This document shows, piece after piece, positions 7,759 to 17,024 of a stretch of 64,000 nucleotides of DNA. Source of the DNA: Bacteroidota bacterium (GTDB taxonomy: Bacteria > Bacteroidota > Bacteroidia > Bacteroidales > F082); assembly GCA_024279935.1 (NCBI GenBank), contig JAJRQZ010000066.1, positions 1 to 64,000 on the forward strand, read 5' to 3'. The notes below the pieces were generated by a model. It was given only the letters and a program-made list of their open reading frames with translations, was not told the DNA's origin and did no database searches. The translations under genes and the position numbers were made by a program. How positions within the stretch are numbered: position 1 is the first letter of the stretch; every line of letters begins with the position of its first letter.

Positions 7759-9831
7759 ATGAATATGAGTTTTACGAATCCTGAGATATTATATGCCCTT
7801 CCGGCTGTCTTGATCCCTTTGGTCATCCACTTGTTCAATTTTAGGAGATATAAGAAATTTTATTTCAGCAACATAAGCCTGCTCAAGGACATCAGCATTG
7901 AAACCAAGCGGCAAAGCCGCGTTAAGCACCTGATAGTTATGCTGTTGCGAATGCTTGCGATTATTGCCCTAATAATTGCGTTCGCAGGACCGCGCTTCGG
8001 GAAGGAGCAGGGCGAACTTAACAACGACAAGATCGTAAATGCGATTTATATCGACAATTCCTTTAGCATGCAAGCTGGGGATTTAAATGGCAGAGTTTTC
8101 GACAGGGCCGTATTGCTTGCGCGGAAATTGGTCAAGAACTCTTCCAAGGATGCGGTTTTCGTCGTTCAGGACAACGATAAAAAAAACGGTCTGAGGAAAT
8201 TAAACAAGGATGAGGCATTAAGCTTTATCGATAATGCAAAAATTAATTTGATGCCTGCCGGAATACCTTCCGTAATGGACGAGTTCAGTAGGTTTGCATC
8301 CTTGAACAAAGATTATTTGCTTAAGGCCTATTTGTTTTCCGACTTCCAGAAATCGGCTTTTTTAGCTGATCAGGTTCATGCCGACAGTATAGCCGAATGG
8401 AATCTCATCAACCTTTTCAATCAGGAAACTGCCAATGTCTTTATTGATACCTGTTTTATAAAAAGCCCCGTATTGCTCCCAAACACCATCGAAAAAGTCT
8501 TTGTCGGGATTAAAAATGCCTCGGCGAACAACATACATGGCCTGGGGATAAAACTTTTTATAGATGGCGAGAACAAATCCATCTCCAATGTCGATTTGGA
8601 GGCAAATGACGAAAAAGTTGTCGAAATGCAGTTCAACACTGCCGGGGGCGGATGGAAAAATGCCCGTTTGGAAATCGAGGATTATCCCATTACTTTCGAC
8701 AATACGATGTACTTTACCTTTAAAGTAAGCAATAAAATTAATGTCCTGGCCATTAACCCGCAGCAGGAAAATAAGTACCTGAAGGCGTTTTATAATTCCG
8801 ACTCAATATTTAACTTCTCGCAAACCGATTATAAATCAATTGATTATCAAAATCTGAATACCAATAAGCTGATAATTGTCAACGGGTTGGACGATATTTC
8901 GAGCGGTTTGACAAATAAGTTGAAGGATTATGCGGATCAAGGCGGTAACTTGATGCTCATTCCGCCTGCTGACGATAATATCGAATCGTTCAATAATATG
9001 CTCGCTAAGTTGAAAATGGGCAAAATAAGCGGGCCTTTTGTTGCCGAAACAAGGGTAAAAGGTATAAAACTGGTGAATAGCATATTTGAGAATGCAATAG
9101 CGGAAATACCCGAAAATGCCGATTTGCCGGTCATTTTCAAGCAATTCGCTTATGATGATGATTTTAAGTCGAAGACAGAAAGCCTGCTAAGCCTTTTGAA
9201 TGGAGATGATTTATTGCTGAAGAAAAACAAGGGCAACGGTATAGTTTATTTGTTGAATATTTCCCTCGACGACAGCTTTAGCAATTTTGCCCGGCATCAG
9301 CTTTTTATCCCGATGATGTACGGAGCCGCAATAGAAGGTGAAAGTGTCAGCAGCTTATATGAAATTGTCGGTAGGCCTTCGGAAGCCGAGGTCGTGATAA
9401 ATCAAGAAGCATTAAATGCCAACGACGATAATGTTTTTTCCCTTAAGTCCATAAACAGCGATTTTAGTTTTATCCCTTATCAGGAAAAGTCAGGGAATAA
9501 GATTTATCTTTCGTTCGATAAATTGCCGGAGGAAGCAGGTGTTTTTTCGTTGCAGATAAACAATGGCGAAAATGAAAGCAGCGGACTGCCTAGAATTGCC
9601 TTCAACTATAATCGCAACGAATCTTTAATGGTTTTTTATTCAGCAGCTTCCGTGGTAAAACTGCTCAAGAAAGCGGGAGTGGCCAATTTTAGGCTCATGG
9701 AATTCAGGGATGCATCCACTAATGAAGTTATCAACAGTGGGCAAAAGGAGAGTCGTCAATGGCGCGTATTTATTATATTCGCACTTTTATTTTTAATGGT
9801 CGAAATACTAATTTTGAGGTTTTGGCCTTAA
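7759..9831 (+). CDS. BatA-type membrane protein with VWA domain
   Basis: A 690-aa inner-membrane protein. The first 30 residues (FTNPEILYALPAVLIPLVIHLFNFRR) are the classic BatA/aerotolerance N-terminal membrane segment; a second membrane helix lies near residues 55-75, and a VWA-like domain follows with the MIDAS motif DNSFSM. The rest is a large periplasmic region, and a last helix closes the protein (VFIIFALLFLMVEILIL). The ATG at 7759 follows CAAAAAAA and gives MNMSFTNPE, matching family N termini; an upstream in-frame ATG at 7720 adds 13 unrelated residues. Related proteins act with MoxR ATPases, but no moxR or batB-E gene is in this window, so it stands alone. Function unknown beyond the family. 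Confidence 0.85.
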   Translation: MNMSFTNPEILYALPAVLIPLVIHLFNFRRYKKFYFSNISLLKDISIETKRQSRVKHLIVMLLRMLAIIALIIAFAGPRFGKEQGELNNDKIVNAIYIDNSFSMQAGDLNGRVFDRAVLLARKLVKNSSKDAVFVVQDNDKKNGLRKLNKDEALSFIDNAKINLMPAGIPSVMDEFSRFASLNKDYLLKAYLFSDFQKSAFLADQVHADSIAEWNLINLFNQETANVFIDTCFIKSPVLLPNTIEKVFVGIKNASANNIHGLGIKLFIDGENKSISNVDLEANDEKVVEMQFNTAGGGWKNARLEIEDYPITFDNTMYFTFKVSNKINVLAINPQQENKYLKAFYNSDSIFNFSQTDYKSIDYQNLNTNKLIIVNGLDDISSGLTNKLKDYADQGGNLMLIPPADDNIESFNNMLAKLKMGKISGPFVAETRVKGIKLVNSIFENAIAEIPENADLPVIFKQFAYDDDFKSKTESLLSLLNGDDLLLKKNKGNGIVYLLNISLDDSFSNFARHQLFIPMMYGAAIEGESVSSLYEIVGRPSEAEVVINQEALNANDDNVFSLKSINSDFSFIPYQEKSGNKIYLSFDKLPEEAGVFSLQINNGENESSGLPRIAFNYNRNESLMVFYSAASVVKLLKKAGVANFRLMEFRDASTNEVINSGQKESRQWRVFIIFALLFLMVEILILRFWP

Positions 9832-9884
9832 GTTAATTATTGACAGAAAATTAAATACGGAAATTAGGGGTTTTTGATTGGGTT

Positions 9885-12725
9885 ATGAGCGAGAACGAAG
9901 AATTACGGAAGTTGGAAGATGAAAAAATGGCAGGGGACAATTCCATAAATAGGGTAAGACACCTTAGTGGGATGTATGAAAGCTGGTTTTTGGATTATGC
10001 CTCTTATGTGATTTTAGAAAGGGCCGTTCCCGGGATTAACGATGGGTTGAAACCGGTACAAAGGCGTATCTTGCATTCAATGAGCCGTATGGAAGACGGG
10101 CGGTTCAACAAGGTGGCCAATATTATCGGGCATACTATGCAGTTCCACCCTCACGGTGACGCTTCAATAGGCGATGCCTTGGTTCAATTGGGCCAAAAGG
10201 AAATGCTTATCGATACCCAGGGGAACTGGGGCAACACCTTGACCGGCGACAGCTCGGCGGCGCCCAGATATATCGAGGCCAGACTCTCGAAATTTGCCAA
10301 GGAAATAGTTTTCAACCCTAAAACTACCGAGTGGACATCGAGTTACGACGGAAGGAATAAGGAGCCTGTGTCGCTGCCCGTTAAGTTCCCGCTACTGCTT
10401 GCCCAGGGCGTTGAAGGAATTGCAGTAGGTCTGGCATCCAAGATACTACCCCATAATTTTAACGAGCTTATCGATGCCTCTGTTAAATATCTGCAAAACA
10501 AAGAGTTCGAGCTTTTCCCCGACTTCCTCACTGGAGGGATGGCCGACGTGTCGAAATATAACAAAGGTTTGCGCGGTGGGAAAGTTAGGGTAAGGGCCCG
10601 TATAAAGCTTATTGACAAAAAAACGCTTGCCATTACCGAAATCCCTTTTACCACAACAACCGGAACCTTAATTGATTCCATTGTAAGCGCCAACAACAAG
10701 GGAAAGATCAAGATCAAGAAGATTGACGACAACACTGCCGAGAATGTCGAGATATTGATTCATCTTTCAGCGAACGTGTCGCCCGACCAAACAATAGACG
10801 CTCTTTATGCTTTCACCAACTGCGAGGTTTCCATATCCCCCAACTCTTGCGTGATCAAAGAAAATCGTCCTGTTTTCGAGGCTGTCGATGAAATCTTGAA
10901 GCATAATACCGACCAAACGGTTTACCTTTTGAAGCGCGAGCTTGAAATACGATTGAGCGAGCTTGAAAATCAATGGCATAATTCCTCCCTGGAGAAAATA
11001 TTCATCGAAAACCGCATATACCTCCGGATAGAGGAATGCGAGACCTGGGAATGCGTAATTAAAACCATAGACGAAGGCTTGATGCCTTTTAAGAAATTGC
11101 TGAGGCGAGAAGTTGTTGAAGATGATATCGTTAGGCTTACCGAGATAAAGATTAAGAGAATATCGAAATATAATGCTTTCAAGGCCGACGATTATATCAA
11201 AGGGGTTGAAAGCGAAATGGAGGAGGTTAAAAACCATCTGGACAACCTTATAAGTTATTCGATAAACTATTTCCGACAGATAAAGAAAAAGTACGGAAAG
11301 GAATTCCCGCGCAAAACAGAGCTGAGGAACTTCGATACTATTGAGGCGGCATCAGTGGCCGTGGCCAACCAGAAATTATACCTTAACAGGGAAGACGGTT
11401 TTGCGGGAACATCCCTTAAAAAAGACGAGTTCGTCTCAGAATGTTCCGATATCGACGACATAATAGTTTTCAGGAAAGACGGGACCTTCATGGTTACCAA
11501 AGTTAGCCCCAAGTTTTTCGTGGGCAGCAATGTCTTGCACATAGAGGTGTTCGATAAGAACGACGACCGCACTATTTACAATATGATTTATCGAGACGGT
11601 AGCAGGGGCAATTATTATGTAAAGCGTTTCGGCGTTACCAGCATCACCCGCGATAAGGATTATGACCTTACAAAAGGCAGCGCCGGCACCAAGGTGGTTT
11701 ATTTTACCGCCAACCCTAACGGGGAGGCAGAAATCATAAAAGTCAACCTGCGCCCTAAAGCGCGCCTGACAAAGCTGGGCTTCGATTTTGATTTCAGCGG
11801 CCTGGCCATAAAAGGCCGTAACGCGAAAGGCAATATCCTTACCAAGCACAATATCAAGAATATTATCCAAAAAGAGGAGGGCGTGTCAACACTGGGTGCA
11901 ATCGATATATGGTACGACGATACCGTAAGGAGGCTGAATACCGATGAAAGGGGGAAATATATTGGTGCCTTTAAAGGCGAGGACAAGATCCTCTCGATAA
12001 TGTCGAGTGCCGAGTTTCGATTGACGGGTTTCGATGTATCGACCCATTTCGACGACGGCTTGCTCCATATTGAAAAACATGACCCAAAAAAGGTTGTAAC
12101 GGCCGTTTATTTCGACGGGGATCAAAAAAAGTATTATGTAAAGCGTTTCGATATTCCAGATACCACATATTCAAATAAGAATTATTTCTTTGGAAGCGAG
12201 GGCAAGGGCTCGAGGTTTGTGATGTTCTCGCTTGATCACCTGCCTGTTATTCAGTTGGATATGAAGTCGAAATCAGGAGATGTAGAAACGGAAGTCGTTC
12301 CGCTGGCCGACTTTATCGCTGTTAAGGGGTATAGGGCCAAGGGCAAGCGGCTTTCTAATAAGGATATTAAAAAACTGAGGTTTTTGGAGCCTTTGCCTTA
12401 TGAGGAAACCATTGCTGAAGATGAAAATGTGGATAACGGGGGAACTGATGTAGAAGCTGTTGACCTAGTGCCGGACGAAAATCCCGATTTGCCGACAATA
12501 GAAAGCCCCGACGGTTTAATCCCTGACGCGAAGGCCTCGGATGACGATGGCGCTGGGGCTGTCAAGGATGTAGAGGGAAAATCGAAGCCTATAAGCCCGA
12601 GGAGCAAAAAAAAACCCCCCGGGAACATGGAGGGTAAAAGAAAGACAATACTGCTTTCATCGATAATGACGACACTCAAATGGAGTTGGATTTCTAGTGT
12701 TGAATTTAATTTCCCCTTAACATAA
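9885..12725 (+). CDS. parC: DNA topoisomerase IV subunit A (ParC-type); C terminus probably frameshifted
   Basis: The breakage-reunion subunit of a type IIA topoisomerase. It starts with the region around SYVILERAVPGINDGLKPVQRR, followed by FHPHGDASIGDALV, GNWGN and the active-site tyrosine in SAAPRYIEARLSKFA (about residue 130). A C-terminal beta-pinwheel follows, then an acidic low-complexity tail from about residue 850. The ParC/GyrA choice rests on the shorter tail domain and the absence of a clear GyrA box; parE is not next to it. The last 29 residues, after MEGK, look out of frame: adding one A in the run at 12637-12640 would give KKKDNTAFIDNDDTQMELDF and a stop at 12695-12697, a far more natural end. 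The enzyme core is intact. Confidence 0.88.
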   Translation: MSENEELRKLEDEKMAGDNSINRVRHLSGMYESWFLDYASYVILERAVPGINDGLKPVQRRILHSMSRMEDGRFNKVANIIGHTMQFHPHGDASIGDALVQLGQKEMLIDTQGNWGNTLTGDSSAAPRYIEARLSKFAKEIVFNPKTTEWTSSYDGRNKEPVSLPVKFPLLLAQGVEGIAVGLASKILPHNFNELIDASVKYLQNKEFELFPDFLTGGMADVSKYNKGLRGGKVRVRARIKLIDKKTLAITEIPFTTTTGTLIDSIVSANNKGKIKIKKIDDNTAENVEILIHLSANVSPDQTIDALYAFTNCEVSISPNSCVIKENRPVFEAVDEILKHNTDQTVYLLKRELEIRLSELENQWHNSSLEKIFIENRIYLRIEECETWECVIKTIDEGLMPFKKLLRREVVEDDIVRLTEIKIKRISKYNAFKADDYIKGVESEMEEVKNHLDNLISYSINYFRQIKKKYGKEFPRKTELRNFDTIEAASVAVANQKLYLNREDGFAGTSLKKDEFVSECSDIDDIIVFRKDGTFMVTKVSPKFFVGSNVLHIEVFDKNDDRTIYNMIYRDGSRGNYYVKRFGVTSITRDKDYDLTKGSAGTKVVYFTANPNGEAEIIKVNLRPKARLTKLGFDFDFSGLAIKGRNAKGNILTKHNIKNIIQKEEGVSTLGAIDIWYDDTVRRLNTDERGKYIGAFKGEDKILSIMSSAEFRLTGFDVSTHFDDGLLHIEKHDPKKVVTAVYFDGDQKKYYVKRFDIPDTTYSNKNYFFGSEGKGSRFVMFSLDHLPVIQLDMKSKSGDVETEVVPLADFIAVKGYRAKGKRLSNKDIKKLRFLEPLPYEETIAEDENVDNGGTDVEAVDLVPDENPDLPTIESPDGLIPDAKASDDDGAGAVKDVEGKSKPISPRSKKKPPGNMEGKRKTILLSSIMTTLKWSWISSVEFNFPLT

Positions 12726-12786
12726 ACGGGAACAAAAAACACAATTCCACTTTTACGGAAACAATCTTTTAGAGCCAGGATTTTTG

Positions 12787-12794
12787 TATATTTG
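12787..12794 (+). promoter_or_regulatory. -7 promoter element of the double-AAA+ gene
   Basis: TATATTTG, an exact TAnnTTTG match, lies 28 bases before the ATG at 12822, which separates this gene from parC transcriptionally. Confidence 0.55.
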
Positions 12795-12821
12795 ATTCAA
12801 ATTAATTGATGATCAAAAACT

Positions 12822-15524
12822 ATGATTTTTGGAAAAAAGAGCAATGGGGATAAATATAAACTTAATAGCCTAAAAGTTTATGCCTGGGATAGGACAGTAG
12901 GGGACAAGAAAAAATTCAGACGTGTATTCGAAAAAGCCGAGCTTAGCTATTTAAGTGTCGAATTGTCGATCTTCAATAAGTTTTTTGATGAGGAGGACTG
13001 GGGCTGTGAGCTGAAGTTTGTGTTGAACAAGATTGAAGAGGACGAAAGCTTAACAAGGATATGCGAAAAAGTCGATGATCTTGAAATTGCTAAAAGCGAA
13101 AATGTTTTTGAATATAATTATGGATGGGGCAGCGATGAGCATGGGTCGTTTTGGGATCCGGGAGCTTATGAATGGGAGGCGTTTATTGATGGGGAATATA
13201 TAATTTCCACAAAGTTCTATGTGGAAGATGTAGGAATTGTCAACAGCAGTGAGAACCCTTATTTAAGTGTTGGCTCCTTAAGGACTTATGAAGCCCCAAA
13301 GGGGGATTTAGAAGAATCCGAGAGAGTTTATCTAAAGACTTTCGATTCGGAAACTTGCCGCTATATCATGGGTGAGCTTAAATTCTTGAGTAAGCTTGAT
13401 CATGAATGGTTTTGTGAATTGTTCTTTAACTTTTATGACGATACCGGAATGTTGCTTGGTGGCAGCGACTCTTTTTTCCTTGTAACACCAAAGAATGGCG
13501 TAAACGAGGAGTTTACGATTACCTTAGGTTGGGGCTTCGACAAGCCCGGGGTTTGGATAAAAGACAATTATACTTTGGAAGTAAGTTTTATGGATACCCT
13601 TATCGCTGTTTTGCCTTTTAGTGTAGATAGTGAGGATGTCAGGAGGATAAGTGATCATGATGCGCTCATAAATGAAGATGCGTCAAATGTATTCAATAAT
13701 TCGATTATTGGCAAGGACACCAAAAAGCCGGACGATGAGGGTGATGTCCCCAATGACAAGGAAGCGGACGATGAGGTGGAACTATATATCGATGACCGTC
13801 CCGTTGAGGAAATACTTGCTGAACTGGATGCGTTGATAGGTTTGGGAAACATCAAACAAAAAGTAAGGGAATATATTGATTATGTGAGCTTTATCCAGTT
13901 GAGGGAAGAGTCGGGGATAAAAGAGGAAGATGAAGTGGTGCTGCATAGTGTCCTTACCGGCAACCCCGGAACTGGCAAGACCACAGTAGTTAAATTGTTA
14001 GGAAAAATTTTTAAGTCGATGGGATTGCTTTCCAAAGGCCATGTCCATATTGTGGAAGCCAGTGATTTGGTATCGGGATTTATCCGTCAAACGGGAAAAG
14101 ACACCAAAAAGGCTATCGAAAAGGCCAGGGGGGGGATATTGTTCATCGATGAGGCTTATATGCTTTATAAAGAAGGCTCGACTAGCGATTACGGGCCAGA
14201 GGCAATTGCCGCCTTGATTACCGAGATGAGCGACGGTAAAGGCGATATCGCTATTTTTATGGCAGGTTATCCGGCAGAAATGAAAAGCCTGATGTCGTCC
14301 AACCCGGGATTGAGGTCGCGCTTGAAAAACTTTTTTGAGTTTAAGGATTATACACCTGACGAATTATATGATATCTCGGAGTTCGCAGCCAAGAAACGTG
14401 CTTTGGTGATTTCAAGACCGGCTGCCAAAAAACTTAAAAAAATTCTTACCGATGCCTTTAGGGGCCGCGACAGAACCTTTGGGAACGCTCGCTATGTTTT
14501 TTCATTAATCGACGAGGCAAAAGTTAATCTAGGTATCAGGATAGTTAATGATAGCAGTCAGGACGAATTTACAAAATCTCAATTATCTACTTTGAAATAT
14601 ATTGATATAGAGGATATTAACGAAAATGAATTTGACAAGTCCCCAAATATAGCCCTGGATGAAGCATTATTGAAGGAAGCCGTAGCCGAGCTTGAGTCAT
14701 TGAGCGGCTTGGAAGAGGTGAAAAAAGAAGTCAGGGACTTGATCAAGCTTAGTAAGTATTACCGCGATATCGGAAGAGACGTGCTTAAAGCCTTTTCGAT
14801 GCATAGCATCTTCACAGGTAATCCCGGGACGGGGAAAACAACGGTGGCGCGCATTATGGCCAAAGTTTATAAGGCACTTGGGGTTCTTGAGCGCGGCCAT
14901 CTGGTAGATGTTGACGGATCGGCGTTGATAGCCGGATACCTGGGCCAGTCGGCACTGAAAACAAAGGAATTAGTCGAAAAAGCCATGGGCGGAATACTTT
15001 TTATCGATGAGGCCTATTCGATTACTGATGGAAACAATAGTGATTTCGGCAAAAAAGCAATAGCGGCGTTGATAAAGGAAATGGAGGATAAAAGAGGTAG
15101 TTTCGGAGTAATCGTTGCCGGATACACAAAAAACATGAACGACTTCGCGGAATCCAACCCGGGAATAAAATCACGCTTCGACCAAACTTTTCATTTCTCT
15201 GATTTCGATGAGGACGAACTCTGGGAAATAATGCTCAATATGTTTGAAGACAGTGATTTGTTACCAAGTAAGGAAGCCGGTGCCCATTTAAGGGAATATA
15301 TCTCGTTTCTTTATGAAAACAGGGATAAATTTTTTGGCAATGCGCGCTCCATGCGCAAGATCGTCGAAAAAGCAATCAGGAACCAGGAGCTTAGAATGTC
15401 GGACATCCCAAAAACAAAACGTAAGTCAGCTATGCTGAATGTAGTTGACATAGTGGATGTTATGGAATTTGTCCCGCAAAACGAGAAAGTATTGACGCGG
15501 CAGCCTTTGGGTTTTAAGCTCTAG
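12822..15524 (+). CDS. Double AAA+ ATPase of the CbxX/SpoVK type with a duplicated N-terminal domain
   Basis: A 900-aa soluble protein. Two complete AAA+ modules follow one another: Walker A GNPGTGKTT at about residues 381 and 665, Walker B LFIDEAY at about 440 and 726, and a RSRLK/KSRFD arginine-finger region in each. Both belong to the CbxX/CfxQ/SpoVK/EccA clade. The first 300 residues appear to be two copies of one domain, each with W-x-CEL then GWG and a closing beta-rich stretch; I do not recognise this domain. Such AAA+ proteins remodel client complexes, but the client here is unknown. The gene converges with the five-gene minus-strand set starting at 22141. It could serve that cluster; that link is inference from position. 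Confidence 0.85.
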   Translation: MIFGKKSNGDKYKLNSLKVYAWDRTVGDKKKFRRVFEKAELSYLSVELSIFNKFFDEEDWGCELKFVLNKIEEDESLTRICEKVDDLEIAKSENVFEYNYGWGSDEHGSFWDPGAYEWEAFIDGEYIISTKFYVEDVGIVNSSENPYLSVGSLRTYEAPKGDLEESERVYLKTFDSETCRYIMGELKFLSKLDHEWFCELFFNFYDDTGMLLGGSDSFFLVTPKNGVNEEFTITLGWGFDKPGVWIKDNYTLEVSFMDTLIAVLPFSVDSEDVRRISDHDALINEDASNVFNNSIIGKDTKKPDDEGDVPNDKEADDEVELYIDDRPVEEILAELDALIGLGNIKQKVREYIDYVSFIQLREESGIKEEDEVVLHSVLTGNPGTGKTTVVKLLGKIFKSMGLLSKGHVHIVEASDLVSGFIRQTGKDTKKAIEKARGGILFIDEAYMLYKEGSTSDYGPEAIAALITEMSDGKGDIAIFMAGYPAEMKSLMSSNPGLRSRLKNFFEFKDYTPDELYDISEFAAKKRALVISRPAAKKLKKILTDAFRGRDRTFGNARYVFSLIDEAKVNLGIRIVNDSSQDEFTKSQLSTLKYIDIEDINENEFDKSPNIALDEALLKEAVAELESLSGLEEVKKEVRDLIKLSKYYRDIGRDVLKAFSMHSIFTGNPGTGKTTVARIMAKVYKALGVLERGHLVDVDGSALIAGYLGQSALKTKELVEKAMGGILFIDEAYSITDGNNSDFGKKAIAALIKEMEDKRGSFGVIVAGYTKNMNDFAESNPGIKSRFDQTFHFSDFDEDELWEIMLNMFEDSDLLPSKEAGAHLREYISFLYENRDKFFGNARSMRKIVEKAIRNQELRMSDIPKTKRKSAMLNVVDIVDVMEFVPQNEKVLTRQPLGFKL

Positions 15525-15620
15525 CGAAGCAATGGAGGCCGCAGTTGGCAATTGCTGGTCTTGATGAATTTTAAGGGTTTTCGGGGAAGCTTGCTGTTGA
15601 ACCTGCCATAAACGACAATT

Positions 15621-16454
15621 TTAATTCGGGTGCAGACGTTGTATGTCATCGTTGTTCTTGACTACTTTCCTTCGCCTGCTTATCTTTGGCCTCCTTGGCT
15701 TTTTCCTCTTGGTTTTTTCTTCCGACCGGAATTTGATCTTTCTGTCCTCCTGGTTCTCCCATTCGCTAAGCTCGGCTTTAAACTCTTTAAACCCACCCTT
15801 TAATATCGTTCCCGCCGATTCGTCATCGTCAACTTCCTTCTTTCTCTTACTGGAGGAAAAGAAAAAGAAACCAATCAGCTTGATAACTAAATATACAATG
15901 CTTATAAATACTATCAGCGATATGGCAATAATTGTAAGGTTAGCCATTAATATACATAAAATACTGTAATACAGTATTCTTATGGGCGCATATCTTGTGT
16001 GCATTTTAATGCTCTCGATACATAACAAAACAAAAAGTGCAAGATATAGAAGAACTATCAGGTTCATAAACATTACAAAGGTCCCTGAGCTGAACAGGCC
16101 TGTTATCCCCTTTTCTTGGAGGAAACTTAAAGTGAAATACGAATATACGGCCGAACGGCTTTTCAGCCCCGCGATAAACAATAGAACAGAAATGAAGGAG
16201 GATGTTTTCAACGCCCACCAACTTTTGTTGAAATAGCTGTCGCGACCCAGGACAATTGCGTAAAAGTACTCGGGGATAATCCCGATGGAAAACGGGATTC
16301 GGTAATATAAGCTGAAGCCCGGGAAATTAGAATTGCTTTTGCCTGAGAAATAGGCGTCAATTTTCGATAAGCCTATTACCCCATATCTTAGCGAAACCCC
16401 CAAAAGGAATACTGATGCCGCAAAAACTATAATTGAAATCAAAAAGTTCATCAT
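15621..16454 (-). CDS. Multi-pass membrane protein with long basic cytoplasmic tail
   Basis: I do not recognise this 277-aa protein. It has about five to six hydrophobic segments in its first 195 residues, then a hydrophilic tail of some 80 residues very rich in Lys, Arg and Glu (KRKKPRRPKISRRRK near the end). A tail of this charge would lie in the cytoplasm and might contact membrane lipid, nucleic acid or an acidic partner. Its start overlaps the end of the preceding gene by 4 bases (ATGA), so the two are translationally coupled; it is the last gene of the leftward set. Function unknown. Confidence 0.72.
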   Translation of the reverse strand: MMNFLISIIVFAASVFLLGVSLRYGVIGLSKIDAYFSGKSNSNFPGFSLYYRIPFSIGIIPEYFYAIVLGRDSYFNKSWWALKTSSFISVLLFIAGLKSRSAVYSYFTLSFLQEKGITGLFSSGTFVMFMNLIVLLYLALFVLLCIESIKMHTRYAPIRILYYSILCILMANLTIIAISLIVFISIVYLVIKLIGFFFFSSSKRKKEVDDDESAGTILKGGFKEFKAELSEWENQEDRKIKFRSEEKTKRKKPRRPKISRRRKVVKNNDDIQRLHPN

Positions 16455-16951
16455 TTTATTTTCAGTGTTCTGTATAATTTTATTAGTGCGTATATTATTA
16501 ATAACAAGGCAAAGGTGGCAGCAATTAATAAGCCGCTAAACATTCCGGTGAAGAAGTAAATCAGCATAATAAGGCTAAGCAAAACACCATGTGCAATGCC
16601 GCTGTTTTTTTTGTGGGATTTAAGGGAAACAATGAGATTATAGATTATCAAAATAATAATTATACCAAATGTGCCGTATTTGATTATATTTATATAGTAC
16701 TGATAATTAACTGATTGTGCAGGAATTAACCAAGCGGATATCACCATTAGCAAACCTATTAGAAATGATGCCGATACAAGGTTTTTACTAATCACGGTAT
16801 TTTTAGAAACATTTCCCTCAACAGTAAAATATTTTTCGAAATCGCTCATATACCTAAATCCGAAAAACAGGATTATGAGCCATAAAAACAGTATTGCATA
16901 ATGATACCATTCTGTGAAAGCTAAGAATTCGAGTATTATAAAGCTGTTCAT
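16451..16951 (-). CDS. Small multi-pass membrane protein, unknown function
   Basis: A 166-aa protein composed almost entirely of hydrophobic helices, roughly five, with short loops and a short basic C-terminal end (KLYRTLKIK). I see no family motif. It overlaps the next gene by 4 bases and follows the pentapeptide/channel gene after a 73-base gap, in the same leftward set. It most likely forms a membrane complex with the 277-aa protein downstream; this is inference from the coupling. Confidence 0.7.
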   Translation of the reverse strand: MNSFIILEFLAFTEWYHYAILFLWLIILFFGFRYMSDFEKYFTVEGNVSKNTVISKNLVSASFLIGLLMVISAWLIPAQSVNYQYYINIIKYGTFGIIIILIIYNLIVSLKSHKKNSGIAHGVLLSLIMLIYFFTGMFSGLLIAATFALLLIIYALIKLYRTLKIK

Positions 16952-17024
16952 ATCATAAAGTTTGGTTTCTTACTATTGCAATTATAATGGCAATGCCGAA
17001 AATTAATATGATATTGATAAAAAA

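Noticed and set aside
15961-15983. AATACTG-TAATA-CAGTATT inverted repeat, similar to the dyad at 58546
   Set aside because: It lies inside the coding region of a membrane protein gene; the resemblance is short and probably chance.
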